Assembly: GCA_905181595.1 (NCBI GenBank)
Contig: CAJIYI010000001.1
Span: 835,938-899,937 of the forward strand
DNA: 64,000 nt
Reading direction: 5' to 3'
Source: an uncultured SAR86 cluster bacterium
Lineage (GTDB): Bacteria > Pseudomonadota > Gammaproteobacteria > Magnimaribacterales > D2472
In this document: in pieces, positions 26,484 through 37,959 of the stretch
Numbering within the stretch: the first letter of the stretch is position 1
Layout of the letters: every line of letters begins with the position of its first letter
Program-made: the position numbers and the translations under genes
Notes under the pieces: generated by a model
Seen by the model: only the letters and a program-made list of their open reading frames with translations
Database searches by the model: none
Told to the model about the DNA's origin: nothing

Positions 26484-29400
26484 TTAGAATGAGAATTTAT
26501 AAGTAAAGCCTAGTTGCGCTCTCCAAATACTATTCACAGCTGATTTTCTAATTCCTTTTGGATTGCTTGAATTGTATCCATAAGCGTAGTCAGGATAACC
26601 TCTGCCTTTATAATTAGGATATATGTACTTAGTAAAGTCTTCGTTCATGTACATATCTAATACAGCCATTTTACCGTTATAAGGACCATACTTAGCTTCA
26701 CCTTTATCTGAATCAATTAGATTAAGTAGATTCATAATTCCTAAGCTAATAACAAACTCATCTTCTGCTCTAAAGCCAGGGAGAATTTGAGTAATTTTAA
26801 GATCTAAAGATGTTCTCCATGGATATTCATACACTCCATTAGGAACTATCTGACCAGCATAACCTTGTAAGCCTAACTTGTTATAAAGAGTGTCTAAAAC
26901 TTGAGCTGCAATCGCTAGATCAGGAGCTGCACATGAACCCCAACATACGTTAGGATCAGAGACACCAGATGGGACGTATAAGAGATGTGAGCTATCATCA
27001 TTAAGATTCTTTTCATATCCGAAAGCTTCTCGTTGATATGCAGTGCCACCATAATTTCTTGAGGTATAAGTATCCCAAGAATATGTTCCTGGTAATCCAG
27101 ACTTTCTTTCAAAATATAGATTAAAAGTAGTTGGCTTGTCAGCACCTAAGAAGTAATGTGTAGAAGATGCTGTTGCAAAGAATCTGTGCTCTGTCTCATA
27201 GATAGAACGTTGTGCTGTTCTATTGTTGTAATCAGAAGCAGCATATTTACCGTAACTAGAGTTAGCAGTTGTAGAAGCCATTCCACTTAATTCTTGGATA
27301 TCCTGGTGGGTATAACCCATTGAGAATGAGCCATCACCATCATTAAAGTATCTTGAGAAAGCTACTGACCAAACATCTCTCTCGCCACCACTCTCAGTAT
27401 AAAGACCACCTTTATAGGTACCTCTTCCTGTTTGATTGTAGATAGGTCTTCCATCGGGAGCTTTTAATGTTGGAGTTAAAGGTTGATCACCATTTAAAGG
27501 TGAGCCATCAATAATTTTATACAAAGCTTCTTCTTGATCAGAATGTAGATAGGTAGCAGTCATTAACCAATCACCCATCTGTCTGTCATAAGTCAAATTA
27601 AGGGTTTTAGTTTCAGGCCATGTAAAACTTGGTGCAATAAAGTTAATTACAGCATCAGTTAACGGTGCATTTTGAATGGCAGTGTTTACACAAGCAGGAA
27701 GTGTAGAGGTAACACCACTTGTAGGATCACATCCAGGAGCATTGCTGCCATTGTATGCGGCTATTCTAACCCCATCATTGGTATAAGCATTTGAAATCCA
27801 TACCGTTGGAAGTTTAGAAGAGAACGTTCCATACAAACCTTTCAATGAACTAACGTCATCAATCTCGTACTCAAAACTAAGTCTGTAGTTTAAAAGATCT
27901 GTTCCAGCAATGCCGCCATTTGCAAAACCGTAAGTATCTTTAAAACCTTGGTTTAATGAAGGAGCATCGTCTGAGTCAAATTCGTCGTATCTTAATCCTA
28001 AGAGTACATTTAATTTATCTGATACTTCAATCTCGTCTTGGAGATACAAAGAAGTTAGATTGTATGTAAATACAGCCGCTCCGCCCTGCTCTGTTAAGAT
28101 CTCTAGAGTTATTGTGAAAAAATCCAGTTGCTTGCTGACTTTCAAAACCACTAATACCATCAAAATCATACTGACCATTTTGCGCAACGATAAATACGTT
28201 GTAAATATCCCATTCTTTTGTTTCATAACCAGCTGTCCACTTATGATTATCATCGTAGTAAGTTAGCTTAGCTTTAAAGAAAGTATTTTCTGTTTGAAGG
28301 GCGTTAGCACTTCTAAAAATATCTGGACCTAGCTCACAAGTGATCTCTCTAGCACCACAATTCTCAATTGTAAAAGATGGCAGATTTTGTCCAACAGGCG
28401 ACATTTGTGAAGTTTTTTGCTCTTTTGTAGAGTAGCTAATTTCAGTAATTAAATCGTCTGACCAATTAGAAACAAGCAAAAGTCCGTCGGTTGTTGTGTT
28501 TTCACCTTTTTGATACTCGGCTGATGAAAAGGCGAAATCACCGTATGAACTATTTGCGCCATTTAACTTGGAACTTTCAACTTCTTTATGGTTCAAGGTT
28601 AAGCGATGATTGTCTGTAATATTAATATCAAATCTTGCTGTTATAAATTCTTGAGCAGAAGAATTGCTTGATGTGTAACTTAGAGGGTCAAAGCCATACT
28701 TATTCTTAGCAATATTTCTAATTTGATCAACTTCAGCAATTGTAATGCCTTGTTCATTTGGAAGGCCTGAACCAATAGGTCCATGCGTGATCGGCTTGTT
28801 GATGGTAGCTTCTTCGTAAGTTACGAAGAAATATGCTTTGTCTTTAATAATTGGGCCGCCAAATGTAAAACCTTCAGATGTATCTTCTAGATCAAAGCTA
28901 TATTCATCACCATTGGATTCGTCTCCCATGAGAGAGTCGCCTCTATCGTATGAAAAGAACTCGCCAGAGAATTCATTCGTACCAGATTTAGTGATTACCT
29001 CAATAACACCACCTCTAAAGCCAGAGTACTCAACTGATGCTGGGGCAACTTTTACGGAAAGCTGCTCAATAGCGTTTAAAGAAATTGGGCTTCTTTGAGC
29101 TGGGTAACCATTAGCATTTAGACCAAAGTCATCGTTAAAAGAAACACCATCCACTCTTAGATCATTTGTTCTTGGGTGAGCGCCTGCGATAGAAATAGCT
29201 TCATAGTTATCTTCAGCATCGTCCAAAGAAACTAATGGGTTTAATCTAACAAAGTCTTTAAGATCTCTGTTTACAGAAGCATTCTGAGCAATGTCTTGAG
29301 CTGTTAGAGCTGTTCCAAAACCATATCCTGTATCCAATGAGACACTTCTGGTAGCAACGACTACAACCTCGTCAATAGATTCAAGGGCAAAATTTAGCCT

Positions 29401-29703
29401 GCGAGTGTCACCAACAACTAAAGTAATGCCTGATGCTGTTTCAGAATTATATGCACCGGATTGAACGCTTACATCGTAAGGTCCACCAGGCTTGAGGCCA
29501 CCTGCATTAAATCTACCATTTGCACTAGTTGTTCTAGTAATGGTTGTGTTTGTTGGAGTATAAGTAACACTAACATTCGCCCCGCTCACTGGAGCTCCGG
29601 CTGAATTAGTTACCACACCAGTGATATCAGATGTAAGTTCCTGCGAAAAGGCTGGGATAGCTATTAAGGCAACAACAAAGAATAAGTTACGCAAAGATTT
29701 CAT
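26484..29703 (-). CDS. Oar-like TonB-dependent receptor with carboxypeptidase regulatory domain, one frameshift near 28084
   Basis: The N-terminal frame has a signal peptide (1-20), a CarboxypepD_reg-like Ig domain (about 25-110: SDITGVVTNSAGAPVSGANV), a plug domain (about 125-240: LRVDGVSFNDDFGLN, GFRGGVIEVITKSGTNEF) and the start of the barrel. The rest of the barrel, ending WRAQLGFTYKFSF, is in another frame. Removing one G from the GGG at 28084-28086 joins them into a protein of about 1072 residues, so it is probably intact in the cell. Oar-type receptors take up large oligomeric substrates or peptides. A Shine-Dalgarno AGAGGAAA precedes the start. Confidence 0.88.
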
Positions 29704-29768
29704 AATTTCCTCTAAAAATTAATATTGGACTTCTACCTGAATTCTATACTTCTTTTGGTGGGAATAAA

Positions 29769-29790
29769 AGTAACAATTAAGTAACAATTA
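29769..29790. repeat. 11-bp tandem duplication upstream of the Oar-like receptor
   Basis: AGTAACAATTA occurs twice back to back in the 97-base gap between the receptor gene and serS. It may be a paired regulator site or a simple slippage duplication; nothing else is evident in the gap. Confidence 0.5.
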
Positions 29791-29800
29791 AAAAATTCTC

Positions 29801-31044
29801 TTAGACTTCAATGGTTTTAAATTTTGTGTAATCCTGAAGTGCTTCAGGAATAGTAATTAAGCTCTTTTGGTCATAGCAATTCTCGATAATTGCTATGAGA
29901 GTTCTGCCCGCTGCCAGAGCAGATCCGTTGAGGGTATGAGCGAACTGAGTTGTTCCATCTTGCTTAAATCTAATTTTAGCTCTTCTTGCCTGAAAGTCAG
30001 TGCAGTTTGAGCAGGATGATATTTCTCTAAAACTCTCTTGGCTGGGAATCCAAACCTCTAAATCGTATGTTTTAGCCGCTGAGAAACCTAGGTCGCCAGT
30101 GCAAAGCTCTATCACCTGGTAAGGGAGATTAAGCTCTTGCAAGATTGTCTCAGCATTTTTAGTGAGAGATTCCAATGCTTCGAATGAATGATCTGGATGG
30201 CATATTTGCACAAGTTCAACTTTTTCAAATTGATGTTGTCGAATTAATCCGCGGGTATCTTTTCCATAGCTTCCTGCCTCAGATCTAAAGCAGCTTGTAT
30301 GGGCAGTAAGTTTTATTGGCAGTGAATCCAATGAAATAATTTGATCTCGATATAGATTTGTTAGAGGCACCTCAGCGGTTGGAATTAGGTAATAATCATC
30401 GGTTAATTGAAATAGATCATCTGCAAACTTGGGAAGCTGACCGGTTGCTTGAAGAGATTCAGTATTAGCTATTAAAGGAAGGTAGTGCTCTTCATATCCA
30501 TGCTCTTCTGCTTTATCAAGCATAAAAGAGATTAGTGCTCGCTGCAGTTTTGCTACCTTGCCAGTCAAAACAGAGAAGCGAGAGCCTGCAAGAATATTAG
30601 CCGCATCCATATTAATAAGAGAGGTAATGTCTAGATGATCTTTTCCTCCAAAGACAAGAGGCTTGCCAAAATCTCTAATTTTAATATTGTCTTTTTCACC
30701 TGCACCATGTGGCACTGAAGATGCGGTAGATTCGGAATATCTAATAAAAAAGCTTGCAAAGAAGATTGGATGTCAGTGAGAGTTTTTGAGCAAGAATCAA
30801 GCTCACTTTTAACCTCAGCTATTTGTTGATTTAATGTTGTGTCATCTTTCCCTTCTTTCTTCAAGAGACCATAATCTTTAGAGAGAGCATTTCTTTTTGC
30901 TTGCAAAGCTTCTGTTTGTATCTGGGCTGCTTTTCTATTAACCTCAAGATCCTCAAAAATTTTTAGATCTAATTTATATTTTTTTGATGAAAGACTATCG
31001 GCAACTAAGGCTGAATCAGCTTTTATTAAATTTGTATCAATCAT
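29801..31044 (-). CDS. serS: Seryl-tRNA synthetase, one frameshift near 30720
   Basis: The first frame has the N-terminal coiled-coil arm (residues about 1-105) ending at LLDIPNLPH. The second frame begins at the matching point ([12 protein letters not shown]) and contains the class II catalytic core: motif 2 in [20 protein letters not shown], and motif 3 in [15 protein letters not shown]. Adding one base between CAT and CTTCAG at about 30720 restores a protein of about 414 residues. serS is essential and no second copy is visible here, so the shift is most likely a sequence error. It ends the ftsK-lolA-crcB-serS run. Confidence 0.92.
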
Positions 31045-31046
31045 TT

Positions 31047-31412
31047 TTAAGAAGTTTTAAATAGAGCATATGCTATGTAAGTGCCAAGTATGCATGAGCC
31101 AATGGAAGCTAAGACATAAACTAAAGCATTTATATCTCGTCCATTATATAACATTTCAATTGTTTGCTGAGAGAAAGCTGACATGGTGGTAAATGATCCA
31201 AGAAAGCCAACCACTAAAAATAAATATAGATTATCTTTCAAATCAGCTAACTGCGTCATTGCAATGCCAATACAAAAGCATCCAAGAAAATTAACCACCA
31301 TAATCCCAAGAGGCAGGGAAAAAAATGTATGGTTCTTTAAGCTCTCATTTAATAAATATCTTAGCGAAGCCCCTGCTCCGCCTCCAAAAGCAATATATAG
31401 AATCTTAATCAT
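31047..31412 (-). CDS. crcB: Fluoride channel CrcB/Fluc
   Basis: The 121-residue, four-helix protein has the Fluc signatures GGGAGASLRYLL, NFLGCFCIGIA and GFLGSFTTMSAFS. It exports fluoride passively as an antiparallel dimer. Its ATG overlaps the lolA stop by four bases and it precedes serS by two bases, as in the Pseudomonas-type ftsK-lolA-rarA-crcB-serS order but with rarA absent. Confidence 0.92.
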   Translation of the reverse strand: MIKILYIAFGGGAGASLRYLLNESLKNHTFFSLPLGIMVVNFLGCFCIGIAMTQLADLKDNLYLFLVVGFLGSFTTMSAFSQQTIEMLYNGRDINALVYVLASIGSCILGTYIAYALFKTS

Positions 31413-31921
31413 AATCTTATTAACTCTATTCCGTGCTCAATCCCTAAATTATCAGTGTATCGAATAAGACTTAAAATATTTTTATTAAATATAAATTTAA
31501 TTTCTGGAGAATTATCTGCTGGGAGAATGCTGAAGTTATTAGAGTCATGAGGCATTATTGTATATTCGGTGGATTGAGAGCTTAAACCTGAAAGCAATAC
31601 CTTGATAAAAATACTATTAATATCCTCTAGGCTCATGGTTCGAGACTGATTGAGCTCAAGATCAAAAATTGTCACCTTATCTTGACTGACTTCATAACGC
31701 TCTTTAAAGGGAGATAATATATTCACAACAAACCCTTTGGTGGTATTAAATAATATCTCTCCAGCGGACTCTTCTATCTTTAGATCAGATTGATTTAATG
31801 ATCTTTCAACAAAAGAATAGTTATGAGACAAAGCTTCATTAAGTAAATCCGCAAGATTGCTTTGATCGGCAAAGGTAAAGGATGAAAATAAACTGAGAGA
31901 ATAAAATATTCTTGCGATCAT
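31409..31921 (-). CDS. lolA: Outer-membrane lipoprotein carrier protein LolA
   Basis: The 170-residue protein has a short signal peptide (1-18) and a LolA-like domain with [14 protein letters not shown], the position of the conserved SxGxxxxxxPxxF pattern, and weak overall conservation. The main support is position, directly after ftsK (four-base overlap) and before crcB and serS. LolA shuttles lipoproteins across the periplasm from LolCDE to LolB. The protein is shorter than the roughly 200 residues of E. coli LolA. Confidence 0.82.
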   Translation of the reverse strand: MIARIFYSLSLFSSFTFADQSNLADLLNEALSHNYSFVERSLNQSDLKIEESAGEILFNTTKGFVVNILSPFKERYEVSQDKVTIFDLELNQSRTMSLEDINSIFIKVLLSGLSSQSTEYTIMPHDSNNFSILPADNSPEIKFIFNKNILSLIRYTDNLGIEHGIELIRL

Positions 31922-34272
31922 TGCTGTTTAGGAACAAGTACTTCCCTACTTCCATTGCTACTCATCTCTGAAACTAAGCCCGCAATTTCCATGGCTTCAA
32001 TTAATCTGGCAGCCCTGTTATAGCCTATTCTAAATTTTCTTTGAACAGCCGAAATGGAAGCCCTTCTTGATTCAATAACAAAGTTTACGGCCTCATCATA
32101 AATCTCATCATCTTCATCGGATGATTCAGAAGCATCTGAGCCTGACCAACCTGGTATCGGGCCTGTCTCTTGAAGATCAGAGGTGATCTCATCAAGATAA
32201 TTAGGTTCAGCTCTCTTTTTCCAACTATCAACAACTCTATGCACTTCATCATCACCAACAAATGCTCCGTGCACTCTAATAGGCACTCCCTGGCCTGATG
32301 GCATATATAACATGTCTCCCCATCCGAGTAACTGCTCAGCACCACCCTGATCTAAAATAGTCCTTGAATCAATTTTAGAGGATACCTGGAAAGCAATTCT
32401 GGTTGGTACATTGGCTTTAATTAAACCTGTGATTACATCCACTGAAGGTCTTTGAGTTGCAAGAATTAAATGTATGCCTGCTGCTCGAGCTTTTTGGGCA
32501 ATCCTAGCAATAAGATGCTCTACCTTCTTTCCAACCAACATCATCATGTCAGCAAATTCATCTACGACGACGACTATTGAAGGAAGTTCTTCTAACTCAA
32601 TCTCATCCTCTTCTTTAAAAGGATCGAATAAAGGTTGCCCTGCTGCTTTGGCTTCTGCTACTTTTTGATTAAAGCCAGCCAAGCCTCTTACACCCAATTC
32701 TGACATTAATTTATATCTTCTATCCATCTCAGCAACACACCATCGAAGGCCATTTGCTGCATCTGTCATATCTGTAATTACTGGAGTCAAAAGATGAGGT
32801 ATGCCCTCATAAACTGATAATTCAAGCATTTTAGGATCGATCATAATCAAGCGAACATCCTTAGGATCAGATTTAAACAATAAGCTCAGTAGCATCGCAT
32901 TAATACCAACAGATTTACCAGACCCCGTGGTTCCTGCAACCAATAAATGAGGCATTTTTGCTAAGTCCACCACAATTGGCTTCCCTGCAATATCTTGTCC
33001 TAAAGCAAGAGATAAAGGAGAAACTGATTTATTAAATACATCTGAAGATAAAATTTCGGTCAAACGGACCATTTTTCTGTTTGTATTAGGGATCTCTACA
33101 CCAACCACTGACTTGCCCTCAATCACCTCAACGACTCGAACACTTTTAACCGCAAGAGATCTAGCAATATCTTGGGCAATGTTAGTAATCTTACTGGCCT
33201 TTGTGCCTGGGGCAGGTTGAATTTCAAATCTTGTAACAACTGGCCCTGGTATCACTGAAGTAACTTTTGCCTCAACACCAAATTCGTCTAACTTAACTTC
33301 TAGCAAATCAGCTAACTGATTTAGCTCATCTTGACTCAAGGAAGATCCATCATCCAAGGCACGATCAAGCAAATCAGTGGATGGCATCTCAGCATCAAGC
33401 TTGGAATCTTTTGATTTATACACTGTAGATGAAGCTTTAGAGATCTCTTCCTTGGCAGAAGATGGCTCAGATAAAATTGTTTTTGCAGCTGAAGCTAAAG
33501 GCTCTGATGAATCTTCTGATGCAGGTTTAGTCTTAGGGAGATTTAACTCTCTAGGCTGAGCATCAGAAAGTGGTTTTTCTGGTGGTATTTTTTTAGTTTT
33601 AAAAAACTCTTTGATGTCTATTGATTGAACCTTCTCAAAACTCATTAAAGCAAAAGCTTTAAGCGCATTCATTAAATATGAGGTTACTGATAATGAGTAG
33701 CGGCCAACTGAATCAATAACTGTAAGCCATGAAAATGAAAAAGTTAACGAGGCGGCTATGAGTGTGAAAATAAAGATAAAAAGTAACGAGCCAACCACAC
33801 CAAATATATTTGAAAGGTTCGTGAAAATAATCTCTCCTAAAATACCGCCCGAGGATCCTTGTGGAAAAAAATCTCCGCTAAAGTAGTATTCACAGATTGT
33901 TGAAAAAGAAAGAACCAATACAGTCGCCGAGCTTAGTTTAACAAGTGTGTAAAGATTGTTCTTAGGCTTATAAAAGAATAGGAGTCGAATTGCTGCAAAT
34001 GAAGCAATAAATAAAATAAGATAAGCTCCCATGCCAGCAACTGAAAAAAGTGCATCTGAAAGGTATGCACCAAATGGGCCTCCAAGATTAACAACGGAAT
34101 CTGAAAGCGAAGCTACAGATGAGAAACTAGGGTCAAGAGCCGAATAAGAAAGCAGAGAGATAAATATATAGAGCGCAGAACCCAGACATAAAAATGCTAT
34201 AACATTTTTTAAGGTACCTGCTGATAGATTTGAATCTTCTGATTGTTTAACGATAGTAATCTCCGGTTTCAA
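31918..34272 (-). CDS. ftsK: DNA translocase FtsK
   Basis: The 784-residue protein has about four N-terminal membrane helices (residues 20-180), a charged linker (about 215-310), and the FtsK/SpoIIIE motor with Walker [10 protein letters not shown] near residue 449, Walker [12 protein letters not shown] near 540, and the gamma DNA-recognition domain at the C-terminus ([20 protein letters not shown]). It links chromosome dimer resolution to division. The start appears to be TTG at 34272, because an in-frame stop lies two codons upstream and no ATG or GTG precedes the first helix. It is divergent from trxB. Confidence 0.95.
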   Translation of the reverse strand: MKPEITIVKQSEDSNLSAGTLKNVIAFLCLGSALYIFISLLSYSALDPSFSSVASLSDSVVNLGGPFGAYLSDALFSVAGMGAYLILFIASFAAIRLLFFYKPKNNLYTLVKLSSATVLVLSFSTICEYYFSGDFFPQGSSGGILGEIIFTNLSNIFGVVGSLLFIFIFTLIAASLTFSFSWLTVIDSVGRYSLSVTSYLMNALKAFALMSFEKVQSIDIKEFFKTKKIPPEKPLSDAQPRELNLPKTKPASEDSSEPLASAAKTILSEPSSAKEEISKASSTVYKSKDSKLDAEMPSTDLLDRALDDGSSLSQDELNQLADLLEVKLDEFGVEAKVTSVIPGPVVTRFEIQPAPGTKASKITNIAQDIARSLAVKSVRVVEVIEGKSVVGVEIPNTNRKMVRLTEILSSDVFNKSVSPLSLALGQDIAGKPIVVDLAKMPHLLVAGTTGSGKSVGINAMLLSLLFKSDPKDVRLIMIDPKMLELSVYEGIPHLLTPVITDMTDAANGLRWCVAEMDRRYKLMSELGVRGLAGFNQKVAEAKAAGQPLFDPFKEEDEIELEELPSIVVVVDEFADMMMLVGKKVEHLIARIAQKARAAGIHLILATQRPSVDVITGLIKANVPTRIAFQVSSKIDSRTILDQGGAEQLLGWGDMLYMPSGQGVPIRVHGAFVGDDEVHRVVDSWKKRAEPNYLDEITSDLQETGPIPGWSGSDASESSDEDDEIYDEAVNFVIESRRASISAVQRKFRIGYNRAARLIEAMEIAGLVSEMSSNGSREVLVPKQQ

Positions 34273-34312
34273 ATATTATATTTGAAATAGTTTATTAAGT
34301 TAGAAAAGATAA

Positions 34313-35281
<969 letters not shown>

Positions 35282-35282
35282 C

Positions 35283-35414
35283 TTACTGACCTGAGACCCA
35301 AAATACAGCGCCCATCACAGCAACTACTACTATAAGTAGAGCTACTTTGGCATCGCTTGCACTATCCTCATTTTCTTCTTGTGATTCAAAATATTCTTTA
35401 AGATGATCCGACAT
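35283..35414 (-). CDS. Predicted 43-residue single-span membrane protein
   Basis: The frame encodes an acidic, serine-rich N-terminus (about residues 1-22) followed by one strongly hydrophobic helix and a short tail ending WVSGQ. A clear Shine-Dalgarno (AAGGAG) lies eight bases before the ATG. It fills the gap between the convergent trxB stop and the AcuI-like gene start. Function is unknown. Confidence 0.65.
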   Translation of the reverse strand: MSDHLKEYFESQEENEDSASDAKVALLIVVVAVMGAVFWVSGQ

Positions 35415-35417
35415 TTA

Positions 35418-36401
35418 TTACTCCTTGTGATTTAAAACAACTCTTCCTTGCTGGCCGCCCTGAAGAATTATTTGAATTTCTTCGCCTAACTGTTCTTTGG
35501 AAACCTCTTTAGTTGAGCCAGATAAATCTAGCTTCCACTCGTTAGCAAATTTTTTCCATAAACTTTCTTTAAATTCAATGGGAGTTTCTGCTGAATCAAT
35601 CCCACACAGATTAATGCCTCTTAAAATAAATGGAAAAACAGTTGTATTAATTTCAATGCCGCCAACGTTTCCGCAACACGATACTACGCCATGCGGAGCA
35701 ATTTCAGAGAGAAGTTTGCTTAATATGCTGCCGCCAACCGTATCAACTGCACCAGCAAATAACGGCCTTGCCATCGGTTTAGAAGGTTCGTTTAAGTAGT
35801 CTTCCCTGAGAATGATTGAGGTAGCGCCTAATTGAGTTAAAAAATTCTTAGCTTCTGACTTGCCAGTCAAAGCACTGACATTAAATCCTAATTTAGATAA
35901 GATCATTACCGCAACAGATCCTACTCCGCCAGTTGCGCCGGTAACCATTATTGGGAGTTCACTGCTTGGTTTAGAATCCATTATTTTGATCACACTTGCG
36001 GCTGCCGTTATCCCAGCGGTTCCTATCGACATTGCCTCTAAGGCAGAAAGATTTTCTGGTTTTTTAACAATCCAACCCTCAGGAACAGTAATGAACTCCC
36101 CAAATCCTCCGGGCGTATTCATTCCTAGATCATAGCCAGTAACTATAACTGCATCGCCCTCAGCAAATAATGTTGAAGCTGAGTCTGTTACAACACCGGC
36201 AGCATCAATACCAGGCACAAAAGGATAATTTCTTGTGACACCTTTGACACCAGTTGCTGATAATGCATCTTTATAATTAAGAGATGAGTGAGAAACTTGA
36301 ATCTGCACAAACCCCTGCTCGGGTTTAATTAAATCCAGTTCAGCTATAGAGGCTGAAAAGTTACCTTCTGATTCTTGAATATAATAAGCTGAATACTTCA
36401 T
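35418..36401 (-). CDS. acuI: YhdH/AcuI-type acrylyl-CoA reductase (MDR family)
   Basis: The 327-residue zinc-independent medium-chain reductase has the YhdH/YhfP-family features SSLNYKDALSATG, VPGIDAAGVV, YDLGMNTPGGFGE, the NADPH motif VTGATGGVGSVAV and DTVGGSILSKLL. Characterised members reduce acrylyl-CoA to propionyl-CoA, which in marine bacteria serves DMSP/acrylate detoxification. It overlaps the SDR stop by one base (TAATG), so the two are coupled. The specific activity is inferred from family. Confidence 0.8.
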   Translation of the reverse strand: MKYSAYYIQESEGNFSASIAELDLIKPEQGFVQIQVSHSSLNYKDALSATGVKGVTRNYPFVPGIDAAGVVTDSASTLFAEGDAVIVTGYDLGMNTPGGFGEFITVPEGWIVKKPENLSALEAMSIGTAGITAAASVIKIMDSKPSSELPIMVTGATGGVGSVAVMILSKLGFNVSALTGKSEAKNFLTQLGATSIILREDYLNEPSKPMARPLFAGAVDTVGGSILSKLLSEIAPHGVVSCCGNVGGIEINTTVFPFILRGINLCGIDSAETPIEFKESLWKKFANEWKLDLSGSTKEVSKEQLGEEIQIILQGGQQGRVVLNHKE

Positions 36402-37171
36402 TACCTTGGGGTCATTCTCATTCCAGAATCCAAACGAATGGTTTCTCCGTTTAGATAAGTATTTTCAACAATGTGTGCTGCTAGCGAACCAAATTCTGCT
36501 GGCTCACCAAATCTATGAGGGAACTGAGTTGACTGAAGCAAAGGTTCTCTAACCTTTTCTGGGGCCATTTTCATTAAAGGAGTATCAAAAATACCAGGTG
36601 CGATTGTATTTACCCTGATTGAATGTCTTGCAAGGTCCCTTGCTGCAGTTAAGGTTAACCCAATGACGCCAGCTTTTGAGGCGCTGTATGCAGACTGCCC
36701 AATCTGACCTTCGTAACCAGCCACTGATGCGGTGTTGATAATAACGCCCTTCTCACCTGACTCTGACTCATCGTTTTTATCCATAAGTTCAGCTGCTAAG
36801 CGCATGACATTAAATGTTCCAACAAGATTAAGGTCTATGATGAATTTAAAATGATCTAATGGATGAGGGGCTTCTTTACCAAGAATTCTTCCGCCGTAAC
36901 CCGTGCCTGCACAATTAATTGCAACATCAAGCCTTCCAAAAGACTCTTTGATGAATGTCATCGCATCTATTACAGGCTGCTCTTCCATGATATTTGTATT
37001 GATATATTTAACATTATCGTCGCCTAATTCATCGCAAATAGCTTTGGCGTTATCGTCGTTGATATCAAGAATCATGACCTTTGAGCCATGGGCAACAAAA
37101 TGTCTTGTAGATGCTTCACCTAATCCAGATGCACCGCCAGTGATTGCTATAACTTTATCCTTAAGTTCCAT
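36401..37171 (-). CDS. SDR oxidoreductase, 3-hydroxyacyl-CoA dehydrogenase type II-like
   Basis: The 256-residue protein matches the HSD17B10-type SDR subgroup: ITGGASGLGEASTRHF, LDINDDNA, INCAGTGYGGRI, NTASVAGYEGQIGQ, YSASKAG and FPHRFGEPAEFGSLA. These enzymes oxidise short or branched 3-hydroxyacyl-CoA, and some act on hydroxysteroids. It is the first gene of a coupled pair with the AcuI-like reductase, suggesting a role in short-chain acyl-CoA breakdown. Confidence 0.85.
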   Translation of the reverse strand: MELKDKVIAITGGASGLGEASTRHFVAHGSKVMILDINDDNAKAICDELGDDNVKYINTNIMEEQPVIDAMTFIKESFGRLDVAINCAGTGYGGRILGKEAPHPLDHFKFIIDLNLVGTFNVMRLAAELMDKNDESESGEKGVIINTASVAGYEGQIGQSAYSASKAGVIGLTLTAARDLARHSIRVNTIAPGIFDTPLMKMAPEKVREPLLQSTQFPHRFGEPAEFGSLAAHIVENTYLNGETIRLDSGMRMTPR

Positions 37172-37295
37172 GTTATTTCTCCTGCTTTCCTAATTAATTG
37201 GTAATCAATAATTAGCTAATGTTTGTTGTAAATGCTGAACAATTATACCTATAAATTTACAAATCATTCGAATAAAAATGTCGACTAATATAATT

Positions 37296-37309
37296 GGCAT
37301 CAAAATTGC
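37296..37309 (+). promoter_or_regulatory. Sigma-54 (RpoN) type promoter of the porin-glnK-amtB operon
   Basis: TTGGCATCAAAATTGCA carries the -24 GG (37296-37297) and -12 GC (37308-37309) with the required ten-base spacing, 48 bases before the porin start. This indicates NtrC/RpoN control by nitrogen status. No clear NtrC site is seen further upstream in the rest of 37172-37356. Confidence 0.8.
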
Positions 37310-37356
37310 ATATTAGATTATGTAACTTTAATTAATTTTCTAAAAAAGGAGTAAAT

Positions 37357-37956
37357 ATGAAAAGATTATTTTTGTTTATGGGGCTAACTATAATGTTATC
37401 CATGCCTACATTTGCCGCAGTAAGTGCAAACGTTGCTTTTGCATCTGACTATGTCTGGAGAGGAATGACTCAAAGCGACGGTCCTGCAATACAGGGTGGT
37501 TTTGACTTTGAAGATGAAAGCGGTTTTTACGCAGGAATCTGGGGCTCTAATGTGAACTTTAATGATGGTGCTGGCAGTGAGCTAGATTACTACGCAGGAT
37601 ATGGCTTCTCGCTTGGAGACATCGGAGTTGATATTGGATACATAGCCTTTGATTACCCGGAAAACCAAACTGGATTAGATTTTGAAGAAATCTATCTTGG
37701 CTTAAGCTTTGGCGATCTTGGTCTAACACTTGCTTCCGGTCAAGATGGAGCACCAGATTACACAGAAGTTTCCTATGGTCTGGGCCCTGTTTCTTTTGCA
37801 TACGGTGAATACGATGACTATGGCGACAATTTAACAGTCAGTTATGGTTTTTCATGCGGATCATATGACTGTGGGATTACTGCATACGACTTTAGTGATA
37901 GCGGATATGGCGCTGATGAAGATGGCTTTTTCTTTTCAATATCTGCAAGTCTATAA
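37357..37956 (+). CDS. TorF family putative porin (Gcw_chp type)
   Basis: The 199-residue protein has a signal peptide (1-20) and a small beta-barrel made of short, glycine- and aromatic-rich strands. It starts with the family hallmark VAFASDYVWRGMTQSDGPAIQ, seen here as SDYVWRGMTQSDGPAIQG. It is the first gene behind a sigma-54 promoter and three bases before glnK, so it is probably made under nitrogen limitation and may let ammonium or small nitrogenous compounds pass the outer membrane. That role is inferred. Confidence 0.85.
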   Translation: MKRLFLFMGLTIMLSMPTFAAVSANVAFASDYVWRGMTQSDGPAIQGGFDFEDESGFYAGIWGSNVNFNDGAGSELDYYAGYGFSLGDIGVDIGYIAFDYPENQTGLDFEEIYLGLSFGDLGLTLASGQDGAPDYTEVSYGLGPVSFAYGEYDDYGDNLTVSYGFSCGSYDCGITAYDFSDSGYGADEDGFFFSISASL

Positions 37957-37959
37957 GTC

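Noticed and set aside
28027-28253. Two separate TonB receptor genes overlapping at this point.
   Set aside because: The first frame lacks a barrel end and the second lacks a plug and signal peptide; one extra G explains both.
31413-31430. Fluoride riboswitch upstream of crcB.
   Set aside because: crcB overlaps the lolA stop and there is no room for an aptamer; no riboswitch-like leader was seen elsewhere either.
37172-37295. NtrC enhancer sites upstream of the two sigma-54 promoters.
   Set aside because: No convincing TGCACC-N5-GGTGCA type palindrome is visible in either upstream region.
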